From positions 1 through 38,932 of the IMG/VR virus record IMGVR_UViG_3300032242_001769: a stretch of 38,932 nt of DNA. The stretch is one strand, 5' to 3'. The notes under the pieces are model-generated. The model ran no database searches. It worked only from the letters and a program-made list of their open reading frames with translations, and was not told the origin of the DNA. Source of the DNA: a virus. This document shows, piece by piece, positions 26,157 through 34,322 of this stretch (the first letter of the stretch is position 1; every line of letters starts with the position of its first letter). The translations under genes and the position numbers were made by a program.

Positions 26157-26164
26157 TATAAATA
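26157..26164 (+). promoter_or_regulatory. T4-type late promoter element
   Basis: Perfect TATAAATA followed by TCTTT and the ATG of the plus-strand mini-gene. Confidence 0.75.
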
Positions 26165-26169
26165 TCTTT

Positions 26170-26358
26170 ATGCAAATACAAGATTACACTGATCTAGTAG
26201 AACGCCTGTTAACACTAAAGGGCCGTTCATTCAAAGATTCGCATGAGCAAATGTTATGGCAGCGTGGCTACCTAACAGGACTTTTAGCTAACCTAGCACT
26301 AGAAGATTCTAGTATTGCCAGTAAGCTATCTCATATGGTCAATAAAAACAAAAAATAA
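26170..26358 (+). CDS. Leaderless plus-strand mini-gene, 62 aa
   Basis: MQIQDYTDLVERLLTLKGRS begins a 62-residue, mostly helical protein with EQMLWQRGYLTGLLANLAL, a pattern I associate with small conserved T4-like phage proteins. An earlier in-frame ATG would start inside tRNA-Asp. The perfect late promoter element ends 5 bases before the ATG. Function unknown. Confidence 0.78.
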   Translation: MQIQDYTDLVERLLTLKGRSFKDSHEQMLWQRGYLTGLLANLALEDSSIASKLSHMVNKNKK

Positions 26359-26360
26359 AT

Positions 26361-26436
26361 TGGTATCGCGTACGGGAATCGAACCCGCCTAGTCACCTTG
26401 AAAGGGTGATGACCTAGCCCAGAAGTCAAACGCGAT
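26361..26436 (-). tRNA. tRNA-Glu(TTC), copy 2
   Basis: Anticodon arm TCACC-CTTTCAA-GGTGA, T-loop TTCGATT, encoded CCA. Confidence 0.92.
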
Positions 26437-26442
26437 GTAATT

Positions 26443-26531
26443 TGGTGAAGCGTGATGGAATCGAACCACTTGCCAGCCACCCTGCTTAATAAAGGCTACC
26501 GGGTTACAGCCGGCAACAGGGAACACACTCC
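26443..26531 (-). tRNA. tRNA-Tyr(GTA)-like, D-arm missing or displaced
   Basis: Anticodon arm GCCGG-CTGTAAC-CCGGT, long variable arm AGCC/GGCT, T-arm with TTCGATT and encoded CCA. Acceptor GGAGTGT pairs with ACGCTTC. Only about 10 bases separate acceptor and anticodon stem, and CCCTG there can pair with CAGGG in the variable arm. Confidence 0.65.
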
Positions 26532-26537
26532 AATTTG

Positions 26538-26600
26538 TTAACACACTCTCCGCTATGCGTTTTGACACCGTCAGAAGGTGAAATAGAATGTGTGTATTAA
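26538..26600 (-). repeat. Hairpin cassette, ACACACT family
   Basis: Plus-strand AACACACTCT pairs with AGAATGTGTGTATT. On the minus strand it encloses CACC-TTCTGAC-GGTG, a single anticodon-arm-like hairpin (CTG). The remaining 26601-26778 has no ORF and no tRNA I could fold. Confidence 0.55.
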
Positions 26601-26778
26601 AGAATACTAGCACATAGACTTAACTATGAATTGTGGGTTTCAAGACCACTAATATGCTTTAATACGAACTAATTTTTAGTCCCACAAGAGGGATTCCATC
26701 CTAGTCGCCGCCCGTTTGCTCCAATGTTTTAAGTGCGGAGCTAGGACCTCGTTTCCTATATGTTCACACTTTGCGATA

Positions 26779-26937
26779 TTAACGGTGCCCTAAGGGTTCC
26801 TCTCGCTTTTTATCTACAGCTCGATGATATAACTTAACACGATCTAACTTATTTTGGATCAGTTGTTTAAACTGCTCCTGAGTTAAAACATGCTTCGCAT
26901 ACCAGTCAGCTTGTTGTAAAATCTTTTTATCTGCCAT
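26779..26937 (-). CDS. Small charged phage protein, 52 aa
   Basis: MADKKILQQADWYAKHVLTQ starts a 52-residue, helical, Lys/Arg-rich protein ending REEPLGHR. AAGGA lies 5 nt before the ATG. It is the first gene behind the attenuator-like leader at 26946-27341 and precedes tRNA-Tyr. Function unknown. Confidence 0.72.
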   Translation of the reverse strand: MADKKILQQADWYAKHVLTQEQFKQLIQNKLDRVKLYHRAVDKKREEPLGHR

Positions 26938-26945
26938 TCTTTCCT

Positions 26946-26985
26946 TGTTAAAAACAAAAAACCCCAGGGTTTTTAATCCTGGGGT
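26946..26985 (-). terminator. Intrinsic terminator of the attenuator
   Basis: Minus strand ACCCCAGG - 9 bases - CCTGGGGT followed by TTTTTTGTTTT. Its 5' arm is also complementary to a segment 45 bases upstream (27029-27038). Confidence 0.85.
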
Positions 26986-27010
26986 CCTTGGAAGTTAAAA
27001 TGTAAACTTG

Positions 27011-27157
27011 TTACACTTTGGTCTCCTGGGACCCCAGGCTAATCTCTGGTGTGCGATCATAACTTGACATTTCGAACGCAGACCACAATACGGCGGGGCA
27101 ATTGCCCAGCTGTTTTGCTGTCCCATTAAAATGTTGTTGTAACGATTGCGATTTCAT
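27011..27157 (-). CDS. Leader peptide candidate, 48 aa
   Basis: MKSQSLQQHFNGTAKQLGNC begins a 48-residue frame, and all 20 amino acids occur at least once. The start at 27157 lies about 50 bases downstream of a perfect promoter; GGAA precedes it by 8 nt. Its last codons (LGSQE) contain the antiterminator segment and the stop lies 26 bases before the terminator stem. It may be a regulatory leader peptide; an ordinary small protein is also possible. Confidence 0.6.
   Translation of the reverse strand: MKSQSLQQHFNGTAKQLGNCPAVLWSAFEMSSYDRTPEISLGSQETKV
27025..27038 (-). promoter_or_regulatory. Antiterminator segment
   Basis: Minus strand CCTGGGGTCCCAGG. Its first 10 bases are complementary to GGACCCCAGG at 26978-26987, so it competes with the terminator stem (8 bp). 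Confidence 0.65.
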
Positions 27158-27215
27158 TTTGTTTCCAGTTTCTTTCTTAAATTCTTTACATTCGCTATCT
27201 CTAGCGCATGTCTTT

Positions 27216-27244
27216 ATTATACAGTTATTTATGTCTGTTGTCAA
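27216..27244 (-). promoter_or_regulatory. Sigma-70 promoter, perfect consensus (proximal)
   Basis: TTGACA, 17-bp spacer, TATAAT; starts the leader RNA upstream of the 48-codon frame. Confidence 0.88.
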
Positions 27245-27312
27245 GCACTTTTTTAAGTTTCTGACAAATTATTTAGTCTTTTTACAAACACTAAATTCTT
27301 TAACATGTCTTA

Positions 27313-27341
27313 ATTATATAGCCCTTTTGCACCTTTGTCAA
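27313..27341 (-). promoter_or_regulatory. Sigma-70 promoter, perfect consensus (distal)
   Basis: TTGACA, 17-bp spacer, TATAAT, 97 bases upstream of the proximal one in the same direction. Confidence 0.88.
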
Positions 27342-27368
27342 CATCTTTTTTGTTGTATTTTTACAACA

Positions 27369-28214
27369 TCAGTAGTTAACAAACATCTCCTCAATATAGA
27401 CACTGTCCAAATTGGGGAAATAGTGCCGCTCTGTATCAGCTTGCCTTGCTACTAAATCTTTAAAATCTGTAACAAGTTCACTGCCCTTGTCCATCATCTG
27501 TTCTACATGGTCAAAGCGTTCAGCAGCTATTAGTCCTAATAGTATACGAGATTGTGAAGCAGATGTCAACATCTGTTCAGTCATGTTGTCAATATAAAAA
27601 CTCATATGATCATCATCTAAGTAGTAGGGCAAGCATAGAGTTCCATGGAATCCGTATGTTGCAAACCTACCACCTGGGATTTCTGCTGAAAACTTACGAG
27701 CTAGATTACTGGCAGCAAATGTAATACTCCTTGCTTCCAATTCTTGTCTATAGTAACGACAAATGTTTACATCTTCAGCGTATTGATCATCTATCATAGC
27801 AGCTGGGCCAAACTCTAAATCCTTACAAGCCTCTGCAAGTTTACGGCTACGGATGCTGAATCCACCGTTTCCTACATTCATGCCTTCGGGCAACCAAGGC
27901 CAAACTGCACCAATGTAGTCACAGTTCAAATAGTCTTCATCCCAGTGAGTGGTATCAACAGGCATACCATCGTATTGTACAATCATGAAGTGATCTGTAG
28001 TGATGTGTTCAGCTAGTTCGTTAAACACAATCTTATTGTATTGCTGTTGTGTGATAGCCTCAGTCTTTACCCAAGTTGCGCCTGGATACAAATCTTGATC
28101 ACTCAAAACTAGTACATTATTAGCACCAGTTACTTTGACTGCTTGATCAACAGCACGACTTGTCAACTTATGTTGGGCGGCAGCTACAGCTACAATAGTT
28201 AATTTTTTACTCAT
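27369..28214 (-). CDS. DUF5672-type glycosyltransferase
   Basis: 281 residues. MIVQYDGMPVDTTHWDEDYL, then CDYIGAVWPW and VGNGGFSIRSRKL, followed by AEDVNICRYYR, is the ordered motif set of DUF5672 proteins, which belong to glycosyltransferase clusters. The acidic motifs probably bind the nucleotide sugar and metal. It lies 18 bases after the next gene and just before the tandem promoters. Confidence 0.82.
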   Translation of the reverse strand: MSKKLTIVAVAAAQHKLTSRAVDQAVKVTGANNVLVLSDQDLYPGATWVKTEAITQQQYNKIVFNELAEHITTDHFMIVQYDGMPVDTTHWDEDYLNCDYIGAVWPWLPEGMNVGNGGFSIRSRKLAEACKDLEFGPAAMIDDQYAEDVNICRYYRQELEARSITFAASNLARKFSAEIPGGRFATYGFHGTLCLPYYLDDDHMSFYIDNMTEQMLTSASQSRILLGLIAAERFDHVEQMMDKGSELVTDFKDLVARQADTERHYFPNLDSVYIEEMFVNY

Positions 28215-28232
28215 GATATATTATACTTTCTT

Positions 28233-29114
28233 TTACAATAAGGTTACAAGGCCTTGATCCAACATTTCTGCCTGACCAGACATATTGTACTGTACCAACA
28301 CAGACATGTCTTTAAAAATTATGTCGTTGGGTTTAGTGAACGGTCCATGATAGTAGTAGGTTGCCCAATCTGAGAACATATGTGCATGTCCACCTTTTAG
28401 CCAAATTCGATCTTTAGGGAATAGTTTAGTAGCAAAACATGCTAGGCTACTCGCACACAGGATTGCACTCTCCGCCGCTGCAATGATACCAAAAGTTTCT
28501 TTTAGAGTTGATTGGTTAGTCAAGTCAATTAGCAACTTGTGGGTTGGTGGAGAGTATTGACTTTTGTTAACAATTACACCAAATGCTTGAATTGTTTCCA
28601 AGAATTTAATAATGTGGAACCAATCTTGCTCAGAAAATTCACGGCCGTTAATTTCAGCATCGCTCCAGGGGTGTATTACTACATATCGTTGGGGCAATTG
28701 AAATTTTGCAATATCTGGCCAAACACTTCGAGAAACGAATCTACTGGTCTGAAAACGATGTCCTTTGAAAATGCGTTCTAAAGTAGCATCTAAACTATAG
28801 TCACCAATCTCAGACATTTCTGTATCACTAAGATTTAGGCCACACATACGATTTAAATCATCCTTCTTGTGGATGTTAATAAATCTATCTCCAGGTTGCC
28901 AAGGACGAGTAGGGCGCTCATCACAAAAATCATCAAACATAATTTTTTCAGAAATCATATTTGGGAAGATGTCTTTAAGATCCACAGCAGCACGAATTTC
29001 TTCACGATTGCGTGTGGCCCACAATACTTCCGTGACTGAATCCTTTTCTTCCTCAGTCATAAAACTCTCGGCGCCAATAAAATCGCCAAGAGCGCCTGTA
29101 AATAATGCTTTCAT
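28233..29114 (-). CDS. GT9-like (heptosyltransferase-type) glycosyltransferase
   Basis: 293 residues from the ATG at 29114, which overlaps the upstream stop by one base. N-terminal MKALFTGALGDFIGAESFM has the GDxxxxxP/E-like turn of ADP-heptose:LPS heptosyltransferases; VVIHPWSDAEINGREFSEQDW and AESAILCASSLACFATKLF fit the C-terminal donor-binding domain. Sugar donor and acceptor unknown. Part of the minus-strand glycan operon. Confidence 0.75.
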   Translation of the reverse strand: MKALFTGALGDFIGAESFMTEEEKDSVTEVLWATRNREEIRAAVDLKDIFPNMISEKIMFDDFCDERPTRPWQPGDRFINIHKKDDLNRMCGLNLSDTEMSEIGDYSLDATLERIFKGHRFQTSRFVSRSVWPDIAKFQLPQRYVVIHPWSDAEINGREFSEQDWFHIIKFLETIQAFGVIVNKSQYSPPTHKLLIDLTNQSTLKETFGIIAAAESAILCASSLACFATKLFPKDRIWLKGGHAHMFSDWATYYYHGPFTKPNDIIFKDMSVLVQYNMSGQAEMLDQGLVTLL

Positions 29115-30118
29115 TACATGAGCCTTTCGGACCAAGTTTTTGGAGTATACTTGTTAACAATTTCCAAAGGATAATTGCTGTAGTCAAATGGCTTAGAACC
29201 GCGACTCTTGATATACTCAATTGTACTACGGATGCCATCAATTAAACTAGTGGAAGTTTGATAACCTAGAATAGTACGAGCTTTAGTTGCATCACAAGTT
29301 GCATACTTAATTTCTTTTGGACGCTCAGGGAAATGAACAATGTCGCCTGTGTAATTTAATTCTTTACAAATCAATTCTGCCAAATGTCTAATGGTAACAA
29401 ATTCTTCATCAGGCCCAATATTAAATGTATCATTCTTGATAGTTGGGTCTAGTGCTAATTTTTCCAAGCAATATACACAATCGTCAATGAAACTGAAGCA
29501 GCGCATTTGACCACCGTCACCGTATACAATTGGCGGATTACCTTGTAGAACACGATTAATCATAATACTCATAACATTACGATATGGGTCATCATAACAT
29601 TGGCGTGGTCCAACAATATTATGTGGAATAGCAACAATCCATTCCATATCATTCATTTCGGCAATACTTTTAAGAACTTCTTCTCCGGCAACTTTGGCAA
29701 TACCGTATGGATCAACTGGATGTGGAGTTTGTGATTCCTTATATGGATATTCTTGATTACCATATCGTGCCATGCTAGAGCAATAAACAAATCGTTTAAC
29801 TTTGTTCTGAATAGCAGCGCTGATAGTTGCCACACTAGCTTGGAAAATATTTTTAGTAATAAAGTTTGGACTGAATACACTCAATCCTTCATGTGCAGTA
29901 GCAGCAGTATGATATACAACATCACTACCAGCAATGGCTTTGGTCATTGCATCAATGTCGCAGCAATCAATTTCATAAAATTTTGCACCCTTTGGCACAT
30001 TATCTTCGTAGCCACCAATCAATGTGTCGTTACCAGAAACATCGTGTCCTAAGGCTATCATTCTATCAGCCAAATGGCTACCTAAAAATCCTGCAATACC
30101 TGTAATAAAAATCTTCAT
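29114..30118 (-). CDS. NAD-dependent sugar epimerase, GalE-like, full length
   Basis: 334 residues. Rossmann motif GIAGFLGSHLADRM (7-20), serine strand VYCSSMARYGN, catalytic YxxxK (YGIAK), NIVGPRQCYDDPYRNV and the C-terminal CFSFIDDCVYCL loop are all present. Likely a UDP-glucose/UDP-glucuronate 4-epimerase or related enzyme that supplies donor sugars to the adjacent transferases. It is a different subtype from the shorter enzyme at 2587. Confidence 0.88.
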   Translation of the reverse strand: MKIFITGIAGFLGSHLADRMIALGHDVSGNDTLIGGYEDNVPKGAKFYEIDCCDIDAMTKAIAGSDVVYHTAATAHEGLSVFSPNFITKNIFQASVATISAAIQNKVKRFVYCSSMARYGNQEYPYKESQTPHPVDPYGIAKVAGEEVLKSIAEMNDMEWIVAIPHNIVGPRQCYDDPYRNVMSIMINRVLQGNPPIVYGDGGQMRCFSFIDDCVYCLEKLALDPTIKNDTFNIGPDEEFVTIRHLAELICKELNYTGDIVHFPERPKEIKYATCDATKARTILGYQTSTSLIDGIRSTIEYIKSRGSKPFDYSNYPLEIVNKYTPKTWSERLM

Positions 30119-30126
30119 ATAATCCC

Positions 30127-30810
30127 TTATTTGTAATTCTGAATAAATTGATGTAACGCATATGCGTCAGCATGTAGCCATCTTTGTGTTCGTGGCCATA
30201 ACCAGTGATCTCGTTCCCTGTTGCTAAGTCTATCTTTTCTTGCATCAGTAACATCTTCATAGTCCACTAACAATGGCACACTGACATCTTTGATACTGTG
30301 GAAACGACCAATCATTTTGGCAATATCTCTAAACCATGTATCGATGTACCAATGCCAAAAGTGCGGTGGTACAAAGTAGCCAAGTACATTAACCCAATTT
30401 TTATGAACAACAAAGTGCGGACAATGATCCGCAGTTAGTTCTCCACCCTTCCATTGTAACCCCTCCACTGATGGAAAAGCAAATACAATTTTATCCGGAT
30501 ACTGGTCAAATACATTAGACACTTTGATTGCCCAATTATCAGTTTCAAACCAAGCATCATCGCCCATCAAAAATAACAAGTCGTATTTGGCTAGTTCTGC
30601 CAATCTATTCCAACTGTATGCTGGACTACGATCTGGGCCAACAATTAAATGTTCAGCTGAAATCAATTCTTGATATTGTGGTAGTGTTGGATCGTCATCG
30701 TTGAGATATAGTAACACTTGGACTGGTGCGCCTGCTCGAGCAATTGCGGTATCGACCATTTTCTTTGCCAGTTCTGGTCGTCCCCTACTTGGACATAATA
30801 TACTGATCAT
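30127..30810 (-). CDS. Glycosyltransferase, GT-A/GT2-like
   Basis: 227 residues. MISILCPSRGRPELAKKMVD is a typical GT2 start, and LLFLMGDDAWFETDNWA supplies the metal-binding DD. A Trp-rich C-terminal part (HFWHWYIDTWFRDIAK) follows, with DYEDVTDARKDRL. Donor and acceptor unknown. It starts a minus-strand operon back to back with the plus-strand glycosyltransferase at 30910. Confidence 0.82.
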   Translation of the reverse strand: MISILCPSRGRPELAKKMVDTAIARAGAPVQVLLYLNDDDPTLPQYQELISAEHLIVGPDRSPAYSWNRLAELAKYDLLFLMGDDAWFETDNWAIKVSNVFDQYPDKIVFAFPSVEGLQWKGGELTADHCPHFVVHKNWVNVLGYFVPPHFWHWYIDTWFRDIAKMIGRFHSIKDVSVPLLVDYEDVTDARKDRLSNRERDHWLWPRTQRWLHADAYALHQFIQNYK

Positions 30811-30846
30811 TGGAATTCTCTTTGTAGTTTACTTATCATTCATTAT

Positions 30847-30875
30847 AGTGTACAATAATTTTTAGCATAGGTCAA
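30847..30875 (-). promoter_or_regulatory. Possible sigma-70 promoter in divergent region
   Basis: TTGACC, 17-bp spacer, TACACT, directed toward 30127-30810. Weaker than the others. Confidence 0.5.
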
Positions 30876-30909
30876 CTAAAGCATAACTATTAAATTAAAA
30901 GAGGAAATT

Positions 30910-31632
30910 ATGTCACTAGGAATTACAATGGTAATTACCAGTTGTGGTCGTCAAGACTTACTGGCAGAAACTTTAAGATCTTTTGAACAATTCGCCACCA
31001 ATACATTAGATGAATTAATCATCGTAGAGGACGGGCCGGATGATAATTCATTTGTTCGAGATATTATTCCATCAGCAAAGAAAATTACATTACTTAACAG
31101 TCCCGTTCCCAGACGCGGTCAATTAATTAATATCGAATGGGCATACAGCAAAGTAACTACGCCATACATTTTCCATTGTGAAGATGATTGGCGATTTACC
31201 AAGCCTAGATTCATTGAAGACAGCAGGCGCATTTTAGAAGCAGAGCCCAATTGCTTAATGGTGCATTTGCGTAGTCATCAAGATCAATGGCAACAGGACT
31301 TCAACCGTAGTTGGATTGATGATCCAACATACACAGTAAATGACGATGAGGGCGAATTGACATATTGGAAAACTCGTCCTTGGATTCAGCATGATGGCGG
31401 ATTTGGATTTACATTTAATCCAGGGCTGCGTAGACTTGCTGACTATAAAAAAATTAACGGACTTGCAACACCAATTGCACAACGATACGGTCCCATCTTC
31501 AATGTTAAGGATGGCTGCTTAGTTGAACGAACTAATGCAGAAAACTATCAACGCATGGGTATGTGGTGTGCTAGTTTGGAACCAGAAGGTCGTGTCGAAC
31601 ATATCGGTTGGCATCGACACATACCAACATAA
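30910..31632 (+). CDS. Glycosyltransferase, GT2-like
   Basis: 240 residues. GITMVITSCGRQDLLAETLR, LIIVEDGPDD and the DxD equivalent FHCEDDWRF (about 95-103) define a GT-A fold. The C-terminal KDGCLVERTNAENYQRMG and VEHIGWHRH are likely acceptor or metal contacts. GAGG lies 7 nt before the ATG. First gene of the plus-strand glycan operon 30910-34322. Confidence 0.85.
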   Translation: MSLGITMVITSCGRQDLLAETLRSFEQFATNTLDELIIVEDGPDDNSFVRDIIPSAKKITLLNSPVPRRGQLINIEWAYSKVTTPYIFHCEDDWRFTKPRFIEDSRRILEAEPNCLMVHLRSHQDQWQQDFNRSWIDDPTYTVNDDEGELTYWKTRPWIQHDGGFGFTFNPGLRRLADYKKINGLATPIAQRYGPIFNVKDGCLVERTNAENYQRMGMWCASLEPEGRVEHIGWHRHIPT

Positions 31633-31643
31633 TAGGAAATAAA

Positions 31644-32345
31644 ATGAATATTAATAAAATATATATAGACACCTCCAAATCTAGAACAGATTTATGCAAT
31701 CTAGGTGCTCAACATGGTACAGACAAATCACCATACAATACAGGTTGGTATCGCCATCCATACACAGCAGTTTATGATTTTTTATTCGCACCTTATAGAT
31801 ATAGCAATATTAATTTTGGTGAAATAGGAATTGAGGGCAATGCTTCAATGAGATGCTGGCGGACATATTTTCCTAATGCAAATTTATATGGTTATGATTT
31901 TATGCCACATAAATTGAATGAAGCGATTGCACAAAATCTTGAAAATATACAATACCATTTTATGGATTGCCGTAATCAACAATCAATTAATGATGGGCTA
32001 TCAAAGTGTGTTGATAAATTTGATATCCTAATCGACGATGCCAGCCATAGACCTGAAGACCAATTTCCTGTTATAAAAGCAGCGATCAATCATCTTAAGC
32101 CAGGTGGTATTTTTATAATTGAAGATATCTTCCGTGACTCAATTGAAGAAGGTCCAATTAATGCAATGGCTCAATCTCATGGTGTTACTGGAGTAAATCA
32201 ATACGAATCCATTATAGAACAGTATTCTAAATACTTCCACCATATATCTTGGGTAGTAACTAATCATGAAGCAAGATACACTCCTGAATGGGAAAATGAT
32301 GCTTGGTTAGTAATGGTTAGGAATACCGTCGAATATAGCGAATAA
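31644..32345 (+). CDS. SAM-dependent methyltransferase (sugar O-methyltransferase-like)
   Basis: 233 residues from the ATG at 31644, with AGGAAA 5 nt upstream. NFGEIGIEGNASMRCWRTYF is the SAM-binding glycine loop, YGYDFMP the acidic end of strand 2, and FDILIDDASHRPEDQ with GGIFIIEDI the catalytic/metal region seen in MycE-like sugar methyltransferases. LGAQHGTDKSPYNTG at the N-terminus is common in this group. Likely methylates a sugar made by neighbouring genes. Confidence 0.82.
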   Translation: MNINKIYIDTSKSRTDLCNLGAQHGTDKSPYNTGWYRHPYTAVYDFLFAPYRYSNINFGEIGIEGNASMRCWRTYFPNANLYGYDFMPHKLNEAIAQNLENIQYHFMDCRNQQSINDGLSKCVDKFDILIDDASHRPEDQFPVIKAAINHLKPGGIFIIEDIFRDSIEEGPINAMAQSHGVTGVNQYESIIEQYSKYFHHISWVVTNHEARYTPEWENDAWLVMVRNTVEYSE

Positions 32346-32352
32346 AGAAATT

Positions 32353-33612
32353 ATGACAACAATTTTAGAACAATATCAAAGACTTTGTGATACACCTAGT
32401 GATATTCACGAGCATCTTCCCACTTTAAAAAAGTACGCAGAAGAATGTGACCATGTAACTGAACTAGGTGTTAGATTTGCAGTAAGCACATGGGCGTTCC
32501 TTGCTGGTAAGCCTAAGAAGTTTGTTTGTGTGGATTACATGCACGACCATACTGCATTGCCTAGACAACTAGCTGAAGAAGCAGGAATTGAATTTGAATT
32601 TTATCTCAAATCAACCATTGATCCAACATTTGTTTTAGAGCCTACAGATTTGCTGTTTATTGATACATGGCATGCCTATGAACAATTGTCAGCAGAACTT
32701 GCAATGCATCATAGCAAAGCAAAGAAATATATCATCATGCACGATACTACATTGTTTGGTGATAGAGGCGAAGGCGATACTACTAATCCTATCTATCAAA
32801 GTAGGAAAGGGTTGTGGGTAGCAATTACTGAATTCATGAATAAACATCCTGAATGGCAGCTAGTTGAACGATATACAAATAACAACGGTCTTACCGTACT
32901 TAAAAGAACAGAAGAAGGATTTAAAATGAACCCAATAGAAATGACCATAGAGCTAGATGGAGATTGGACTACAGAAGAGTCAGCTCGCCTAAAGGAAGCA
33001 TATGAATTTGCACTAACTGACGAATCCACTATCAATCCTTACTTAAAAACAATGGAAGGTATGAGTGGATTCCGATATCGTTATCTAATCAATAAGTTGG
33101 TTGAAATCACTCCAGATCCTAGATATTTAGAAATTGGTAGTTGGAGCGGTAGTACTGCATGTTCTGTTATTAACAATAATAAGTGTAAAGCATTATGTAT
33201 TGATAACTGGTCACACTTTGGTGGACCAAAAGACGCATTTATGCATAATACAGAATTCTTTGGCAATGACGATGTAGACTTTTACTACATCGAAAGCAAT
33301 TATGAAGATGTAGACTATTCACAAATTGGCAAATACAACATCTACTTGTTTGATGGCCCACATGAAGAACATCATCAAAATGCTGGAGTTACAATGACTC
33401 AAGATGCATTGGATGATACTTACACATTAATTGTTGATGACTGGAATTGGGTAGGCGTTAGAGATGGTACATTGAATGGCTTGAAAGAATTGGGTCAAAC
33501 TATTGTTGCTAGTATTACTATCCGTACTACACAAAATGAAATCCATCCATCACTATCTGGATTTGAGAGTGAATGGCACAATGGTTACTTTATTGCTGTA
33601 ATTAAAAAATGA
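32353..33612 (+). CDS. Tandem two-domain methyltransferase
   Basis: 419 residues holding two class I methyltransferase-like domains. Domain 1 (about 1-185): VTELGVRFAVSTWAFLAG, FVCVDYMHD, DLLFIDTWHAYEQL, YIIMHDTTLFG. Domain 2 (about 200-419): YLEIGSWSGSTACSV, ALCIDNWSHFGG, IYLFDGPHEEHHQN, LIVDDWNWVG. Both are of the Methyltransf_24 type. An in-frame ATG at 32926 with AAGGA 6 nt upstream could yield domain 2 alone. The gene overlaps the next by ATGA. Confidence 0.82.
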   Translation: MTTILEQYQRLCDTPSDIHEHLPTLKKYAEECDHVTELGVRFAVSTWAFLAGKPKKFVCVDYMHDHTALPRQLAEEAGIEFEFYLKSTIDPTFVLEPTDLLFIDTWHAYEQLSAELAMHHSKAKKYIIMHDTTLFGDRGEGDTTNPIYQSRKGLWVAITEFMNKHPEWQLVERYTNNNGLTVLKRTEEGFKMNPIEMTIELDGDWTTEESARLKEAYEFALTDESTINPYLKTMEGMSGFRYRYLINKLVEITPDPRYLEIGSWSGSTACSVINNNKCKALCIDNWSHFGGPKDAFMHNTEFFGNDDVDFYYIESNYEDVDYSQIGKYNIYLFDGPHEEHHQNAGVTMTQDALDDTYTLIVDDWNWVGVRDGTLNGLKELGQTIVASITIRTTQNEIHPSLSGFESEWHNGYFIAVIKK

Positions 33613-34322
33613 AAGTCTACTATAGGTTCAGTTTTAAGCTGATGCCAGATCATACTGGCAAACCTAGGAATCCACCTGCCAGACCCTCGTGGTTTGACAA
33701 GTGGAAGTCTTTAGAGAATTTTGTTAATGTGTTTGCAGAACAGGATATTACTATCATCGCTGATGGGGTTGACGATGCTGCATGGGATAGACTCAATGAG
33801 CTCTATCCTAATTTAACATTTGAAAGAACACAGTTTGGTAGCAATGCTGGAGCATTTTTATACAGCTTAGAGCAGGCTATCAAACTAGATGATAATACCG
33901 TTGTCTATTTTGTAGAAGATGATTATGTGCATCATGAAGGCAGCGATTTGATTTTAGAACAGGGGCTATCCATTAGTCCCTATGTCAGCTTGTATGATCA
34001 TCCAGACAAATATTGGAATGACAATGCCAGTAAACCCACAATAGTTACAATGTCAGAAGATTGTCATTGGAGGACTACAGGTTCTACTACAATGACTTTT
34101 GGTGCTCGGGTCAGAGATTTAAAAGAAGATCGCAACACATTTTATCAATGGTGTGGTGGGGAAGATAAATGGACTCATGATTTCCAGTTGTTTACTGAAT
34201 TGAGTACAAAGAAAAACCTGATAACACCGTTACCAGGTTATGCTACACATTGTGATTCCTGGGTAGTAGCCAGGATGGTTGATTGGGAAGAAGTATTAAC
34301 CCGCACTACGCATATTGCTTAA
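33609..34322 (+). CDS. Glycosyltransferase-like protein
   Basis: 237 residues. NTVVYFVEDDYVHHEGSD carries the acidic metal-binding motif (about residues 97-114), and GGEDKWTHDFQLFTELSTKKN the downstream ED. Overall layout matches small GT-A transferases of the cluster. Its last 27 bases overlap the convergent gene on the minus strand. Confidence 0.75.
   Translation: MKVYYRFSFKLMPDHTGKPRNPPARPSWFDKWKSLENFVNVFAEQDITIIADGVDDAAWDRLNELYPNLTFERTQFGSNAGAFLYSLEQAIKLDDNTVVYFVEDDYVHHEGSDLILEQGLSISPYVSLYDHPDKYWNDNASKPTIVTMSEDCHWRTTGSTTMTFGARVRDLKEDRNTFYQWCGGEDKWTHDFQLFTELSTKKNLITPLPGYATHCDSWVVARMVDWEEVLTRTTHIA

Noticed and set aside
15352-26531. CRISPR array, suggested by repeated GATTCGAAC-like words
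   Set aside because: The repeated words are tRNA T-loops at tRNA spacing; there are no direct repeats with unique spacers.
29053-29241. Short minus-strand frame at the epimerase/GT9 junction
   Set aside because: Shadow of the overlapping epimerase and glycosyltransferase genes.
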